This document shows, in pieces, positions 1-7,736 of a stretch of DNA of 15,344 nt. Each line of letters starts with the position of its first letter. Positions within the stretch are counted from its first letter, which is position 1. The notes beneath the pieces are model-generated. The model searched no databases. It was not told where the DNA came from and saw only the letters and a program-made list of their open reading frames with translations. Position numbers and translations under genes: made by a program. Source of the stretch: Bacteroidota bacterium (GTDB lineage: Bacteria; Bacteroidota; Bacteroidia; Chitinophagales; Chitinophagaceae); contig CANHJA010000025.1 of NCBI GenBank assembly GCA_947460795.1, positions 1 to 15,344 on the forward strand. The letters are read 5' to 3'.

Positions 1-200
1 CCTACTGTTGCAATTGTTTCTGCTTGTTCATCAGGGATAGAAATGTTGAATTCTTTTTCAAATTCCATGATTAATTCCACAGTGTCTAATGAATCTGCAC
101 CTAAGTCGTTGGTGAAACTTGCTTCATTTACTACTTCTGCTTCGTCAACACCTAATTTGTCAACGATGATTTTTTTAACACGAGCTGCTATTTCTGACAT
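1..200 (-). CDS. acpP: Acyl carrier protein, 5' part (runs off left edge)
   Basis: This is the small carrier that holds growing fatty acyl chains on a 4'-phosphopantetheine arm during type II fatty acid synthesis in the cytoplasm. About 66 codons are visible from the ATG at 198-200. The translation begins MSEIAARVKKIIVDKLGV and contains the attachment motif GADSLDT with the modified serine at residue 37. It continues through the acidic helix II (VELIMEFEKEF) and the IPDEQAETIATVG region. Family members are about 78 residues, so roughly a dozen C-terminal codons lie outside the window. A near-consensus Bacteroidota promoter sits just upstream, so the gene has its own start of transcription. 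In this phylum fabF usually follows acpP, but that would lie beyond the edge. The identification is secure. Confidence 0.97.
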   Translation of the reverse strand, partial: MSEIAARVKKIIVDKLGVDEAEVVNEASFTNDLGADSLDTVELIMEFEKEFNISIPDEQAETIATV

Positions 201-218
201 TTTAAAATAATTTAGACT

Positions 219-249
219 GCAAAAATATACTTTTAAGCGAAATCATCAA
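219..249 (-). promoter_or_regulatory. Promoter of acpP (Bacteroidota TTG / TAnnTTTG type)
   Basis: On the minus strand TTG (247-249) is followed after 19 bp by TATTTTTGC (219-227). This fits the -33 TTG and -7 TAnnTTTG consensus of the primary sigma factor in Bacteroidota. Transcription would start near 212, leaving a short leader before the acpP ATG at 200. The assignment is by motif only. Confidence 0.75.
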
Positions 250-307
250 GTTTTATTACAAAATTGTTAATAAAATGAATAAGTTTTTAGATAGAATATT
301 TATGATA

Positions 308-601
308 TTAATGGTTTTGATGTCTAAATTTCCAGGGTGCTGTTGCATTATTTTGTCCCCAAAGTCCCTTTTTCATTGACTTTGCTCTTTTTTCTGCCTT
401 CGCAAATACTGGTGACGAAGAATATTTTTTAAAATGCCAAGCAAAACCGTTTTCCACCATCTTTAAATTAATATTTTCTTTATTTATCCATATCGTACCA
501 ATAATTCGATGGTATTTATCCAATTTTGTAAATTTTACCTGAATCTGTTTATCATATAAGTTGATATAAAAATAAGACTCGAGATATATAGGTAATGTCA
601 T
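308..601 (-). pseudogene. Staphylococcal-nuclease-like (SNase) fragment, N-terminus missing
   Basis: The 97 codons match only the C-terminal half of a thermonuclease domain. KLDKYHRIIGTIWI (residues 27-39) corresponds to the strand carrying the catalytic Arg87 of staphylococcal nuclease, here Arg32. MVENGFAWHFKKYS (48-61) and AEKRAKSMKKGLWG (69-82) follow, with the customary APWKFR end (88-93). The first half of the fold, which carries the DGDT calcium site and the Asp-Pro-Glu catalytic motif, is absent. The same frame stays open upstream of the ATG to a TAG at 671-673, and residues resembling the family (EKIAKHI) lie there. This suggests a deletion rather than a real start at 601. Neither of the other two minus-strand frames restores the missing half before icd begins. 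Without the DGDT half nuclease activity is not expected. It could instead be a short expressed relic. Confidence 0.65.
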
Positions 602-689
602 TTTAATATGTTTTGCAATTTTCTCATCGTTAAAATATAAAATTAGGATTGCCGAAATAAAATCTTTTTTCTATAAAAAATTCAAAGCT

Positions 690-698
690 TACTTTTGC
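690..698 (+). promoter_or_regulatory. -7 element of the icd promoter
   Basis: TACTTTTGC at 690-698 matches TAnnTTTG followed by C. It lies 24 bp before the icd ATG and predicts a short leader. No good TTG is seen 17-23 bp upstream, where the sequence is a T-run, so only the -7 half is supported. There is also no purine-rich ribosome binding site before the start. Confidence 0.55.
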
Positions 699-722
699 GC
701 AACTTTTTAAAAAACATAAGCA

Positions 723-1988
723 ATGGCAGAGAAAATAACAATGGGCACAAATGGCATATTAAATGTTCCAAATAATCCAATAATTCCATTTATTCAAGGA
801 GATGGAATTGGTCCAGATATTTGGAGCGCTAGTGTTCGTGTTTTTAATGCTGCGATTGAAAAAGCATATAATGGCGAAAAGAAAATTGAATGGAAAGAGG
901 TTGTTGCCGGTGAAAGAGCATTTAATGAAACAGGAAGTTGGATGCCAGAAGAAACAATGCAAGCCTTTAAAGATTATTTATTGTCTATAAAAGGCCCCTT
1001 AACAACCCCTGTTGGTGGAGGTATTAGAAGTTTGAATGTAGCACTTCGCCAAGAATTAGATTTGTATGTTTGTTTACGACCTGTACATTATTTTGAAGGA
1101 ACTCCTTCCCCAATGCGTCATCCAGAAAAAGTAGAAATGGTTATTTTTAGAGAAAATACCGAGGATATTTATGCTGGTATTGAATTTATGACAGGAACCC
1201 CAGAAGCGAAAAAAATGTTGGATTTTTTGGTGAATGAAATGGGTGTGAAGAAAATTAGATTCCCAGAAACAACTTCATTTGGAGTAAAACCAGTAAGTAA
1301 AGATGGAACAGAACGTTTGGTTCGTGCTGCATTGTTATATACTATTGAAAATAAATTACCTTCATTGACAATTGTTCATAAAGGGAATATCATGAAGTTT
1401 ACCGAAGGCGCTTTTAAAAATTGGGCTTATGAGTTGGCGGAAACAGAATTTGCAGACAAGGTGTATACTTGGAATCAATGGGAAAAAACCAAAAAAGAAA
1501 ATGGGGAAGCAGTTGCTAACGAAGAAATGAAAACTGCTGTAGCGAATGGTAAAATTATTGTAAAGGATTGCATAGCGGATAATTTTTTACAACAAGCCAT
1601 GCTTGCACCTCAAGATTATAGTGTGGTAGCGACTTTGAATTTAAATGGAGATTACATCAGTGATGCATTGGCAGCTCAAGTTGGAGGTATTGGAATTGCA
1701 CCTGGTGCAAATATTAATTACAATACAGGACATGCGGTGTTTGAAGCAACACATGGAACTGCTCCTCGCTTTGCAAATACCAATACCATGAATCCATCTT
1801 CAGTTATATTAAGTGGTGTTATGATGCTTGAATATATGGGTTGGAAAGAGGCAGCTAATATTATTACCAATGCTGTTGGGAAAGCGATTCAAACAAAAAA
1901 AGTTACCGTAGATTTTTATAATTTAATGGAAGGTGCAACGTTATTAAATACCAGTGAATTTGCAGATGAAGTTATTGCAAATTTGTAA
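723..1988 (+). CDS. icd: Isocitrate dehydrogenase, E. coli-type homodimeric
   Basis: The enzyme oxidatively decarboxylates isocitrate to 2-oxoglutarate in the citric acid cycle. The 421 residues align throughout with the E. coli Icd family (416 aa). GGGIRSLNVALRQELDLY carries the substrate and phosphorylation-site Ser103. VIFRENTEDIYAGIE (140-154), VHKGNIMKFTEGAF (218-231), LNLNGDYISDALAAQ (305-319) and GGIGIAPGANI (321-331) are all intact, as is ATHGTAP (342-348). The coenzyme pocket is unusual. The E. coli NADP-specifying residues Lys344, Tyr345, Val351, Tyr391 and Arg395 correspond here to Arg349, Phe350, Met356, Val396 and Asn400. The NAD-type Asp at the first site is also absent, so cofactor preference cannot be assigned. 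The gene is monocistronic, with a promoter element at 690 and a terminator at 2013. Confidence 0.96.
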   Translation: MAEKITMGTNGILNVPNNPIIPFIQGDGIGPDIWSASVRVFNAAIEKAYNGEKKIEWKEVVAGERAFNETGSWMPEETMQAFKDYLLSIKGPLTTPVGGGIRSLNVALRQELDLYVCLRPVHYFEGTPSPMRHPEKVEMVIFRENTEDIYAGIEFMTGTPEAKKMLDFLVNEMGVKKIRFPETTSFGVKPVSKDGTERLVRAALLYTIENKLPSLTIVHKGNIMKFTEGAFKNWAYELAETEFADKVYTWNQWEKTKKENGEAVANEEMKTAVANGKIIVKDCIADNFLQQAMLAPQDYSVVATLNLNGDYISDALAAQVGGIGIAPGANINYNTGHAVFEATHGTAPRFANTNTMNPSSVILSGVMMLEYMGWKEAANIITNAVGKAIQTKKVTVDFYNLMEGATLLNTSEFADEVIANL

Positions 1989-2012
1989 AAATTATATTTT
2001 AAAATTACCAGT

Positions 2013-2040
2013 AAAATGCTCCTTTTTTAGGGAGCATTTT
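2013..2040 (+). terminator. Intrinsic terminator after icd
   Basis: The 10-bp perfect stem AAAATGCTCC (2013-2022) / GGAGCATTTT (2031-2040) closes an 8-nt loop and is followed by a T-run to 2044. It begins 25 bp after the icd stop codon. The T-rich 3' side and A-rich 5' side could also serve transcripts from the other strand. Confidence 0.85.
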
Positions 2041-2179
2041 TTTTGATTTATTTGATTCATCCAATATTGAATGTTCAAACATTGAAAAAAAAGTTACATA
2101 AAAAAGAAGAAGGAATTTTGATAAATGGATAAGGAAATTTTTTAAAATAATCCGTATTGAGATTCTCAAGAAACGCATA

Positions 2180-2209
2180 AAAAAAGCTCCGATATTTCGG
2201 AGCTTTTTT
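2180..2209 (-). terminator. Intrinsic terminator of tRNA-His
   Basis: A 13-bp perfect stem joins 2180-2192 (AAAAAAGCTCCGA) and 2197-2209 (TCGGAGCTTTTTT) around a 4-nt loop. The A-run at 2179-2185 reads as a U-run on the minus strand, 10 bp beyond the CCA end of the tRNA. The symmetry makes it usable in both directions. The stretch 2045-2178 between the two terminators shows no gene. Confidence 0.85.
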
Positions 2210-2219
2210 AGATAATTTT

Positions 2220-2297
2220 TGGGGACCTCGATGGGTCTCGAACCCACGACCCTCAGAACCACAAACTGATGCTCTAACCAACTGAGCTACGAAGTCC
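2220..2297 (-). tRNA. tRNA-His, anticodon GTG
   Basis: The minus strand folds into a complete cloverleaf. The acceptor stem GACTTCG pairs with CGAGGTC, with one T-G wobble. The D arm is GCTC/GAGC. The anticodon loop TTGTGGT carries GTG at 2260-2262. The T arm GTGGG/CCCAT encloses TTCGAGA. The histidine identity element G-1 (position 2297) opposite C73 is encoded in the DNA, and the CCA end (2220-2222) is also encoded. The last pair of the anticodon stem (31:39) is T-T rather than Watson-Crick, leaving four normal pairs. The gene stands alone with its own promoter and terminator. Confidence 0.96.
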
Positions 2298-2312
2298 ATC
2301 TTGAATTGAGGT

Positions 2313-2344
2313 GCAAATGTAGAATTAAATTTGTTTTATACCAA
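2313..2344 (-). promoter_or_regulatory. Promoter of tRNA-His
   Basis: On the minus strand TTG (2342-2344) and TACATTTGC (2313-2321) are separated by 20 bp, matching TTG-N17-23-TAnnTTTG. The predicted start lies a few bases before the mature tRNA 5' end at 2297. The promoter abuts the stop codon of the peptidase gene (2356) with no terminator between, so read-through from that gene into the tRNA is possible. Confidence 0.75.
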
Positions 2345-2355
2345 GATTTTTTTCA

Positions 2356-5300
2356 TTAAGGAGTAAATAAATTCATCACATTTTGTGTTTGTAAGAAGTT
2401 TATTCGATTTAAGTCTAACGAAAAGCTCATTGTTTGCAGCGTTCTATTTTTAGAATAAGTCGTTTTTACATAATCTTTTAAATCTTTACTTAAAAATAAA
2501 GGAGCATATAAGATTAAAACATCTTTAAATAAATGCAACTCTGCACCTGCTTCATAAATTGCTTTGTTTCCACTGGGATTCAGTTTTCCTGCTTCGGAAA
2601 AGGTGCCAATATCTAAAAATAATTGAAGTTTAACCATCGATTTTATTGGCAAGTCGGTTCTCATATTTACGGTAGTCAACCAATTATTTGTTACTCCAAT
2701 AGGGGAAGACAATAAATTTGTTTTTACTTTAAAACCGCCTTCACGCATGGAAACTTGATTGGATAAGATTCCTTTTTGTTCGTCTCGAGCTAAATAAACA
2801 TCGTTGTAGGCATAATCATTGTTGGCAGTGAATGAGGTATTCAAATATTGGTTTTGTAATACAAACGGATTGGCATTATTTTTAAAATCAAAAAACTTAC
2901 CAGCAAAACCTCGTACATAAAATGCTTTGTTTTTAACGTTGTAATTTATTTTAAGATGCGTAGTTAAGGTTAATTTTGCAAAAGAATTATTGCCTTCTGC
3001 TTTTATTGCATAATCAAATGGATTGAAGGTTCTTTCATTGCTGTGTTTATATTCTAGTAAAGCATAATGAGCAGTTTCAAAGTTGCTTAAATTAGATCTG
3101 TAAAGACTATCAGCTGGATTTAAAGTATAATTGAAATTTTGATTAGAAATATTAAAATATTGCAGCAAGAATGTTTTCGTAATTGGATTTCTTAATGTTG
3201 GTTTTTTAAATTCAAATAATATGGAAGGGGATATTTTTATGTGTCGTGCAAAAATATATTTTGATGCATTTAAATTGCTTCTTTTATGATGGTAAGTATT
3301 TCCTTGCAAGCCAATAATTACTTTTTGAAAAATATTTTTTGGATAAAAAGAATAACCAATTACACCACTTCCAACCAACGATTTGCTGCCAAAAGAATAA
3401 GTGGGAGCGAAAGCAAATTGAAACTGATTGTTTGGTATTTTTAAATTGTGAATCGCTAAACCAAGCATTGCTTTGTTATAATAATTATATCCATAAGCAG
3501 GAAGTAAAAACACTTTATTTTTGTCACTTACTCTAAACTCAGTTCCAAGTTGTGGTTTAAATTTGAATCGAGGAAATAGTTTATTTTTTTCATAAAAATT
3601 ATTGGTGATGTTTATTTCAGGCAGTGAATAATTGCCGTCAATTTTATAGGCAGTTATTTTATCATTGTCTGTAAAAGAAACTGCATTTTGGTAAGGATAT
3701 TCAATCCATTTAGTTTCAGCAATGCTGTCTTTTATCATAGCATTTATTGGAATCGGGCCTTTAAAATCTTTTTTGTTTGTAGCAGATATGACGTATTGAT
3801 TTTTCTCCTTTTTTACCTTTATTTTATAATCTATTTTCTTGGTAGAATTTAGCCCATCTTCAAAAAACCAATCCAGTTTTTTACCTGCTACGGCTTCTAT
3901 AACAGATCTAAAATCTTCGGGATAAGGATGCTTGTGTTTCCATGTTTCATAATATTTTTGCATGGCTTTATTAAAAATTTCTGTGCCTAAATAGTTTTCT
4001 AAATAAGCGAATAAAGCAGCGGTTTTATAATACACACAACCTCCATAATTAATACTTGTAAATTCTGCAGCGGGCGAGTTGATAATTTGATCTTCTTTTT
4101 GTTTAGCAGCTATTTGATATATGAAATTGCCGTTTAATTCTTTCGTTAATTTTTGAATTTTGCCTTCTTTTTCTTCAGCATTTAATTTATCAATAATATG
4201 ATCTACTTTATTTTCATAAAAAGAATTCATGCCTTCATCCATCCAAGCATGATCGCGTTCATTGCTTCCTAAAATGCCCTGAAACCAATTGTGCCCAACT
4301 TCATGTACAATAACAGTTTGCAATTCAGCTTTATTATTTACATTTCCAATAACAGTTACCATGGGGTATTCCATTCCTCCGCCGGCTAATAATTTCCCAT
4401 CCACAATGCTGGCATAATCATAAGGATAGTCCCCAACTAAATTTGAATAATAGGTAATGGTTTGAGCGATAATTTTAGAACTTCCTTCGTATTTCTTTTT
4501 ATTTTTTGGTTTAAAATAGCTCGTGCATTGCACAATATGTCCATTGTTTAATGTAACCGATGTTTCCTCTATTCGATATTCTTTACTTGCAAACCAAGCA
4601 AAATCATGTACTTTATCTTGTGAAAAATGAAGTGTTTTATATTCTTTAGCACTCACCAAATTTCGGTTGCTTGTATCATTTTTTATCTGGGCTAAAAATT
4701 GTTTTTCACTTTCATTTTTTAACACCCCAGTAGCAGCAACTATATAGTTTTTGGGAACTGTAATATGGATATCAAATTGACCAAATTCGCTGTAAAATTC
4801 ACCCTGATCTAAATAAGGCATTGGATGCCAACCTTTGCTGTCATACACGGCAGGTTTTGGATACCATTGGGAAATTTGATAATCTTGTTCATCGTGTCCT
4901 AAACGAGAAAATACTTCTGGAATCACTAATCTAAATGGAGTATTGATTTCAATTTGTTCATTGGGGAACAATGGATGATTTAATTCGACTAAAATGACAT
5001 CTTCTAAATTATTAAAATTACTGATATTCACATTTTCATTATCCACTTTAAATTCTAATGAATCAATAAAACCACGCTGTTCTTCCTTGCTGTAATAAAA
5101 TTTGGTATCCCGGTTTTCTACCTCATGTTCAGTGTATGTACTTTTGTCATTTTTGTAGGCATTGGCCCACAAATGAAATAAAATAAATCGCAAGGTGTCA
5201 TTCGAATTATTTTTATAATGAATCGTTTCTTTCCCTCTTAAAATATGGTTTTCATCATCAAGAGCAACCTCTATTTTGTAATCAACATCTTGTTGAAAAT

Positions 5301-5364
5301 ATTTTTTTTGAGCATTGACATTAATAGATGCAATTATTAATATCAATAGAATAATTTGTTTCAT
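2356..5364 (-). CDS. Secreted M1-family zinc peptidase with C-terminal outer-membrane barrel-like domain
   Basis: The start at 5364 (1002 aa) is preferred because MKQIILLILIIASINVNAQ is a clear signal peptide. An in-frame ATG 13 codons upstream would bury it. Residues ~20-230 form the beta-rich N-terminal domain of M1 aminopeptidases. The catalytic domain shows GGGMEYP (328-334, equivalent to GAMEN), the zinc motif HEVGH (354-358) with the third ligand Glu377 in WMDEG, and the transition-state tyrosine region YGGCVYYK (440-447). Instead of the usual helical C-terminal domain there are about 400 residues (~596-1002) of alternating hydrophobic strands. They include VRGF (817-820), LFLDIG (914-919) and a terminal strand TMSFSLDL (978-985), reminiscent of Omp85-type barrels. 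The product is therefore probably anchored in the outer membrane, with the peptidase in the periplasm or outside. It is the last gene of the minus-strand cluster, 53 bp after the glycosylphosphotransferase. The peptidase identity is firm and the barrel is inferred. Confidence 0.88.
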   Translation of the reverse strand: MKQIILLILIIASINVNAQKKYFQQDVDYKIEVALDDENHILRGKETIHYKNNSNDTLRFILFHLWANAYKNDKSTYTEHEVENRDTKFYYSKEEQRGFIDSLEFKVDNENVNISNFNNLEDVILVELNHPLFPNEQIEINTPFRLVIPEVFSRLGHDEQDYQISQWYPKPAVYDSKGWHPMPYLDQGEFYSEFGQFDIHITVPKNYIVAATGVLKNESEKQFLAQIKNDTSNRNLVSAKEYKTLHFSQDKVHDFAWFASKEYRIEETSVTLNNGHIVQCTSYFKPKNKKKYEGSSKIIAQTITYYSNLVGDYPYDYASIVDGKLLAGGGMEYPMVTVIGNVNNKAELQTVIVHEVGHNWFQGILGSNERDHAWMDEGMNSFYENKVDHIIDKLNAEEKEGKIQKLTKELNGNFIYQIAAKQKEDQIINSPAAEFTSINYGGCVYYKTAALFAYLENYLGTEIFNKAMQKYYETWKHKHPYPEDFRSVIEAVAGKKLDWFFEDGLNSTKKIDYKIKVKKEKNQYVISATNKKDFKGPIPINAMIKDSIAETKWIEYPYQNAVSFTDNDKITAYKIDGNYSLPEINITNNFYEKNKLFPRFKFKPQLGTEFRVSDKNKVFLLPAYGYNYYNKAMLGLAIHNLKIPNNQFQFAFAPTYSFGSKSLVGSGVIGYSFYPKNIFQKVIIGLQGNTYHHKRSNLNASKYIFARHIKISPSILFEFKKPTLRNPITKTFLLQYFNISNQNFNYTLNPADSLYRSNLSNFETAHYALLEYKHSNERTFNPFDYAIKAEGNNSFAKLTLTTHLKINYNVKNKAFYVRGFAGKFFDFKNNANPFVLQNQYLNTSFTANNDYAYNDVYLARDEQKGILSNQVSMREGGFKVKTNLLSSPIGVTNNWLTTVNMRTDLPIKSMVKLQLFLDIGTFSEAGKLNPSGNKAIYEAGAELHLFKDVLILYAPLFLSKDLKDYVKTTYSKNRTLQTMSFSLDLNRINFLQTQNVMNLFTP

Positions 5365-5417
5365 GAATTTGTTTTTTATAAAAGCATATAAGTTAATAAT
5401 CACTCACGGATAAATGA

Positions 5418-6839
5418 TTATTTTCCTCTGCCTTGCAATATAACTATAATTGTATAAATCATGATTTTGAAATCTAAAACCAACGAGCAGTTTTTGATAT
5501 ATAATAAATCATATTTCATCCGTTCAATCATTTCGGATGTATTTTCGGCATAGCCAAATTTCACCATTCCCCAAGAGGAAAGTCCTGGCTTTACTTTATG
5601 TAAAAATCGATAATGAGGATTGGTTTCTGAGATGATATCAATAAAGTGTTTGCGTTCAGGTCTAGGGCCAACTAATGACATGTCGCCTTTTATAATATTG
5701 TAAAATTGGGGTAATTCATCTATCCGCCATTTGCGCATTATACGTCCCCATTTTGTAATTCTAGGGTCATTTTCGCTTGATAGGGCAGGGCCATTTTCTT
5801 CTGCATTTATTTTCATCGAGCGAAATTTATAAATCCAAAATGGTTTGCCATATAGTCCAATTCTACTTTGTTTATAAAAAATAGGACCTGCTGAAGATAA
5901 TTTTACTTTAATGGCCGCAAACAAGTACAATGGGCTAAAAATTATTAACACTAAAAACGAAGAAATAATATCCAAGGCTCTTTTAATAACTCGTTGCCAA
6001 TCGGGCATCAATTCAGGATAAATTTCAATTAATACTGCCGCAAAAACATTGCTCGTTTTAACTGACCCTGAAATGATATCATAAGAGTCAGGCGTTATTT
6101 TTATGATTACTTGACGGTGAGAAAGCTGTGCTAAAATTTGTTCTAATTTATTATGTTCAGAAGTGTCTACAGCAATGATAACTTCTTCAATTTGATGCTC
6201 GTCAATAATATTTTCTAATTCTTCAATACTGCCCAGTTTAGGTAAATGTTTACTCATCCCATTTTGCCCAGTATTATCAGCATACACAAAACCTTTAAAC
6301 GTATAACCCAACTTAACTTCATTGCTAATGATGTCTTTGTACATTTCAATTGCTTTTTGATTGCCACCAATTATGAGTGTGTTGTAACCAAATTTCCCTC
6401 TGTTAATTTTTCTTTTTACATAATTTAAAACTAAAATCCTACCTACTAATGTGGTGATAAATTGAAGTAAAAAAAAGAAAAAGATTGTTTTATAAAAGTA
6501 GCTTGTATTTTGTGTTAAATCATTTATGACAAAAACAAAATACAAGATGATTGTACCTATAATAGTGGTGATTAACGTTCTGTATATTTCTATGAATCTT
6601 GATTTGCGATAGGGATTGAAATAGGAGCCAGAAAATAAATGTAAACCAAGCCAAAATACAGGAATAACAAGAAGAGAAAATATAATTTCTGTATTTGTAA
6701 TATTCGAAATAAATTCAGAAAAAGACAGTTCCAGATATGTGGCTTTTCTGTAAAATAAAAACAGCATCCATCCAATCATCGCTGACAAATAATCAGCAAG
6801 GGCATAGTATATTATTCCTATTTTTATTTCTTTTCGCAC
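5418..6839 (-). CDS. Polyprenyl-phosphate glycosylphosphotransferase (WbaP/WcaJ-type)
   Basis: This inner-membrane enzyme transfers a sugar-1-phosphate from a nucleotide sugar to undecaprenyl phosphate, the first step in building a surface glycan. The 473 residues have the full layout. There are four N-terminal membrane segments (about 8-30, 52-72, 88-106, 116-134) and a Rossmann-like cytoplasmic domain starting YNTLIIGGNQKAIEMY (152-167). A membrane re-entrant helix (about 288-311) leads to the catalytic domain. There KFRSM (338-342), the Asp-Glu pair in RIDELPQ (372-378), GDMSLVGPRPE (385-395) and KVKPGLSSWG (415-424) are intact. The usual ITG of KPGITG reads LSS. The start is GTG at 6839, overlapping the lipoprotein TAG by one base (TAGTG), which implies translational coupling. 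No glycosyltransferase, flippase or polymerase gene lies nearby, so the glycan it starts is unknown. Confidence 0.92.
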   Translation of the reverse strand: MRKEIKIGIIYYALADYLSAMIGWMLFLFYRKATYLELSFSEFISNITNTEIIFSLLVIPVFWLGLHLFSGSYFNPYRKSRFIEIYRTLITTIIGTIILYFVFVINDLTQNTSYFYKTIFFFFLLQFITTLVGRILVLNYVKRKINRGKFGYNTLIIGGNQKAIEMYKDIISNEVKLGYTFKGFVYADNTGQNGMSKHLPKLGSIEELENIIDEHQIEEVIIAVDTSEHNKLEQILAQLSHRQVIIKITPDSYDIISGSVKTSNVFAAVLIEIYPELMPDWQRVIKRALDIISSFLVLIIFSPLYLFAAIKVKLSSAGPIFYKQSRIGLYGKPFWIYKFRSMKINAEENGPALSSENDPRITKWGRIMRKWRIDELPQFYNIIKGDMSLVGPRPERKHFIDIISETNPHYRFLHKVKPGLSSWGMVKFGYAENTSEMIERMKYDLLYIKNCSLVLDFKIMIYTIIVILQGRGK

Positions 6840-7699
6840 TAATTAAAATAAATTATTTTAAAATTATCAATTAATACTTTTGCGGAGGATTTGTTAGTAG
6901 GTAAAAGGGCTTGAATCACATATTTTGATTTCCCTCCTTGATAGGTCGCAGAAAAACCAGCTAGATTTAAATATACTTTGGTCCACTCTTGTTTAGCTTT
7001 TAAACCAATGATGTCAAAATTATAATAATTACCTAATTGATAAATTTCGGTTCTTACCGTAAAGTCAACATCACTTTTATAATTTAATTCCATGTATGCT
7101 TCTCTGTTAGCAGGTAAAAAATACTCTTTAGAAGTAATAATTTCAACATAATTTATTGTATCATGTAAATCTATTTTTCCAGACCAATCTTCTTCAAAAA
7201 CCTCTGAAGGGTCATTGGTTCTTGCAAATGATGAATCGCCAAAACGCCTTACAAAAGTATTGCCTTGTTCAAAATTTTCAGTAAAATAGGTAATTACATC
7301 TTCTGTTGTTCGATAGGTAAATTTTGGAGTGTGTTTAATGGTATTGGTAGGATTTGCATTGAATGTAAAAGTATCTACCGTATAAAAAGGGTATTTAGCT
7401 CTTGTGCCAGACAATCCATTATCCCAAATACCTGCAACAACCTGTAATTGACCTTTCCCTGTAGCTAATACGGGTATTTTTGCAGGCAATTCAAACGGAC
7501 CTAATAATTGTCTTTCATAATAAACCCAAACATCTGTTATTTTGTGTTTTACTGATCCATGCTTTGCCAAATCAGTAGGATTAACCTGCACACTGTCTAT
7601 TTGAATGTATGTGGGAACCCCTTCCTTTGGATTAACCATATTGCACGAATTCATCGACCATACGAATATCAATAAAGCTCCTAAAAGTTTAATTTTCAT
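6839..7699 (-). CDS. Lipoprotein of unknown function, beta-rich
   Basis: A 286-residue protein begins with a lipoprotein signal peptide ending in MNSC, so Cys19 should be lipidated and the product anchored in a membrane facing the periplasm or cell surface. I do not recognise a family. Residues ~30-110 alternate short hydrophobic strands (ITDVWVYYERQLLGPFELP, then LQVVAGIWDNG). After the middle, a run such as AYMELNYKSDVDFTVRTEIY and the closing AKVLIDNFKIIYFN resembles carbohydrate-binding jelly-roll modules, but this is only an impression. The stop codon overlaps the GTG start of the glycosylphosphotransferase by one base, so the two are probably made together. The gene lies 37 bp after the Gfo/Idh-like gene. 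A role in receiving, exporting or regulating the glycan is a guess from context. Confidence 0.8.
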   Translation of the reverse strand: MKIKLLGALLIFVWSMNSCNMVNPKEGVPTYIQIDSVQVNPTDLAKHGSVKHKITDVWVYYERQLLGPFELPAKIPVLATGKGQLQVVAGIWDNGLSGTRAKYPFYTVDTFTFNANPTNTIKHTPKFTYRTTEDVITYFTENFEQGNTFVRRFGDSSFARTNDPSEVFEEDWSGKIDLHDTINYVEIITSKEYFLPANREAYMELNYKSDVDFTVRTEIYQLGNYYNFDIIGLKAKQEWTKVYLNLAGFSATYQGGKSKYVIQALLPTNKSSAKVLIDNFKIIYFN

Positions 7700-7736
7700 T
7701 TTACAGATTATTTAACGTGAAAAAATAGATTTTATT

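Noticed and set aside
759..990. Short open frames on both strands inside icd
   Set aside because: They lie fully within the well-conserved isocitrate dehydrogenase frame and encode low-complexity peptides without domain features.
2068..2085. Near-palindrome TGAATGTT-CA-AACATTGA
   Set aside because: One pair mismatched, no gene start beside it, and it sits in the gap between two terminators; AT-rich DNA gives such dyads by chance.
2005..2299. Two overlapping minus-strand open frames of 85 and 74 codons
   Set aside because: They run through the tRNA-His gene and its terminator; the peptide resembles a translated tRNA and has no family features.
5365..5403. Upstream ATG for the M1 peptidase, 13 codons earlier
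   Set aside because: It would place a charged, non-signal extension in front of a clear signal peptide; the ATG at 5364 gives a normal exported protein.
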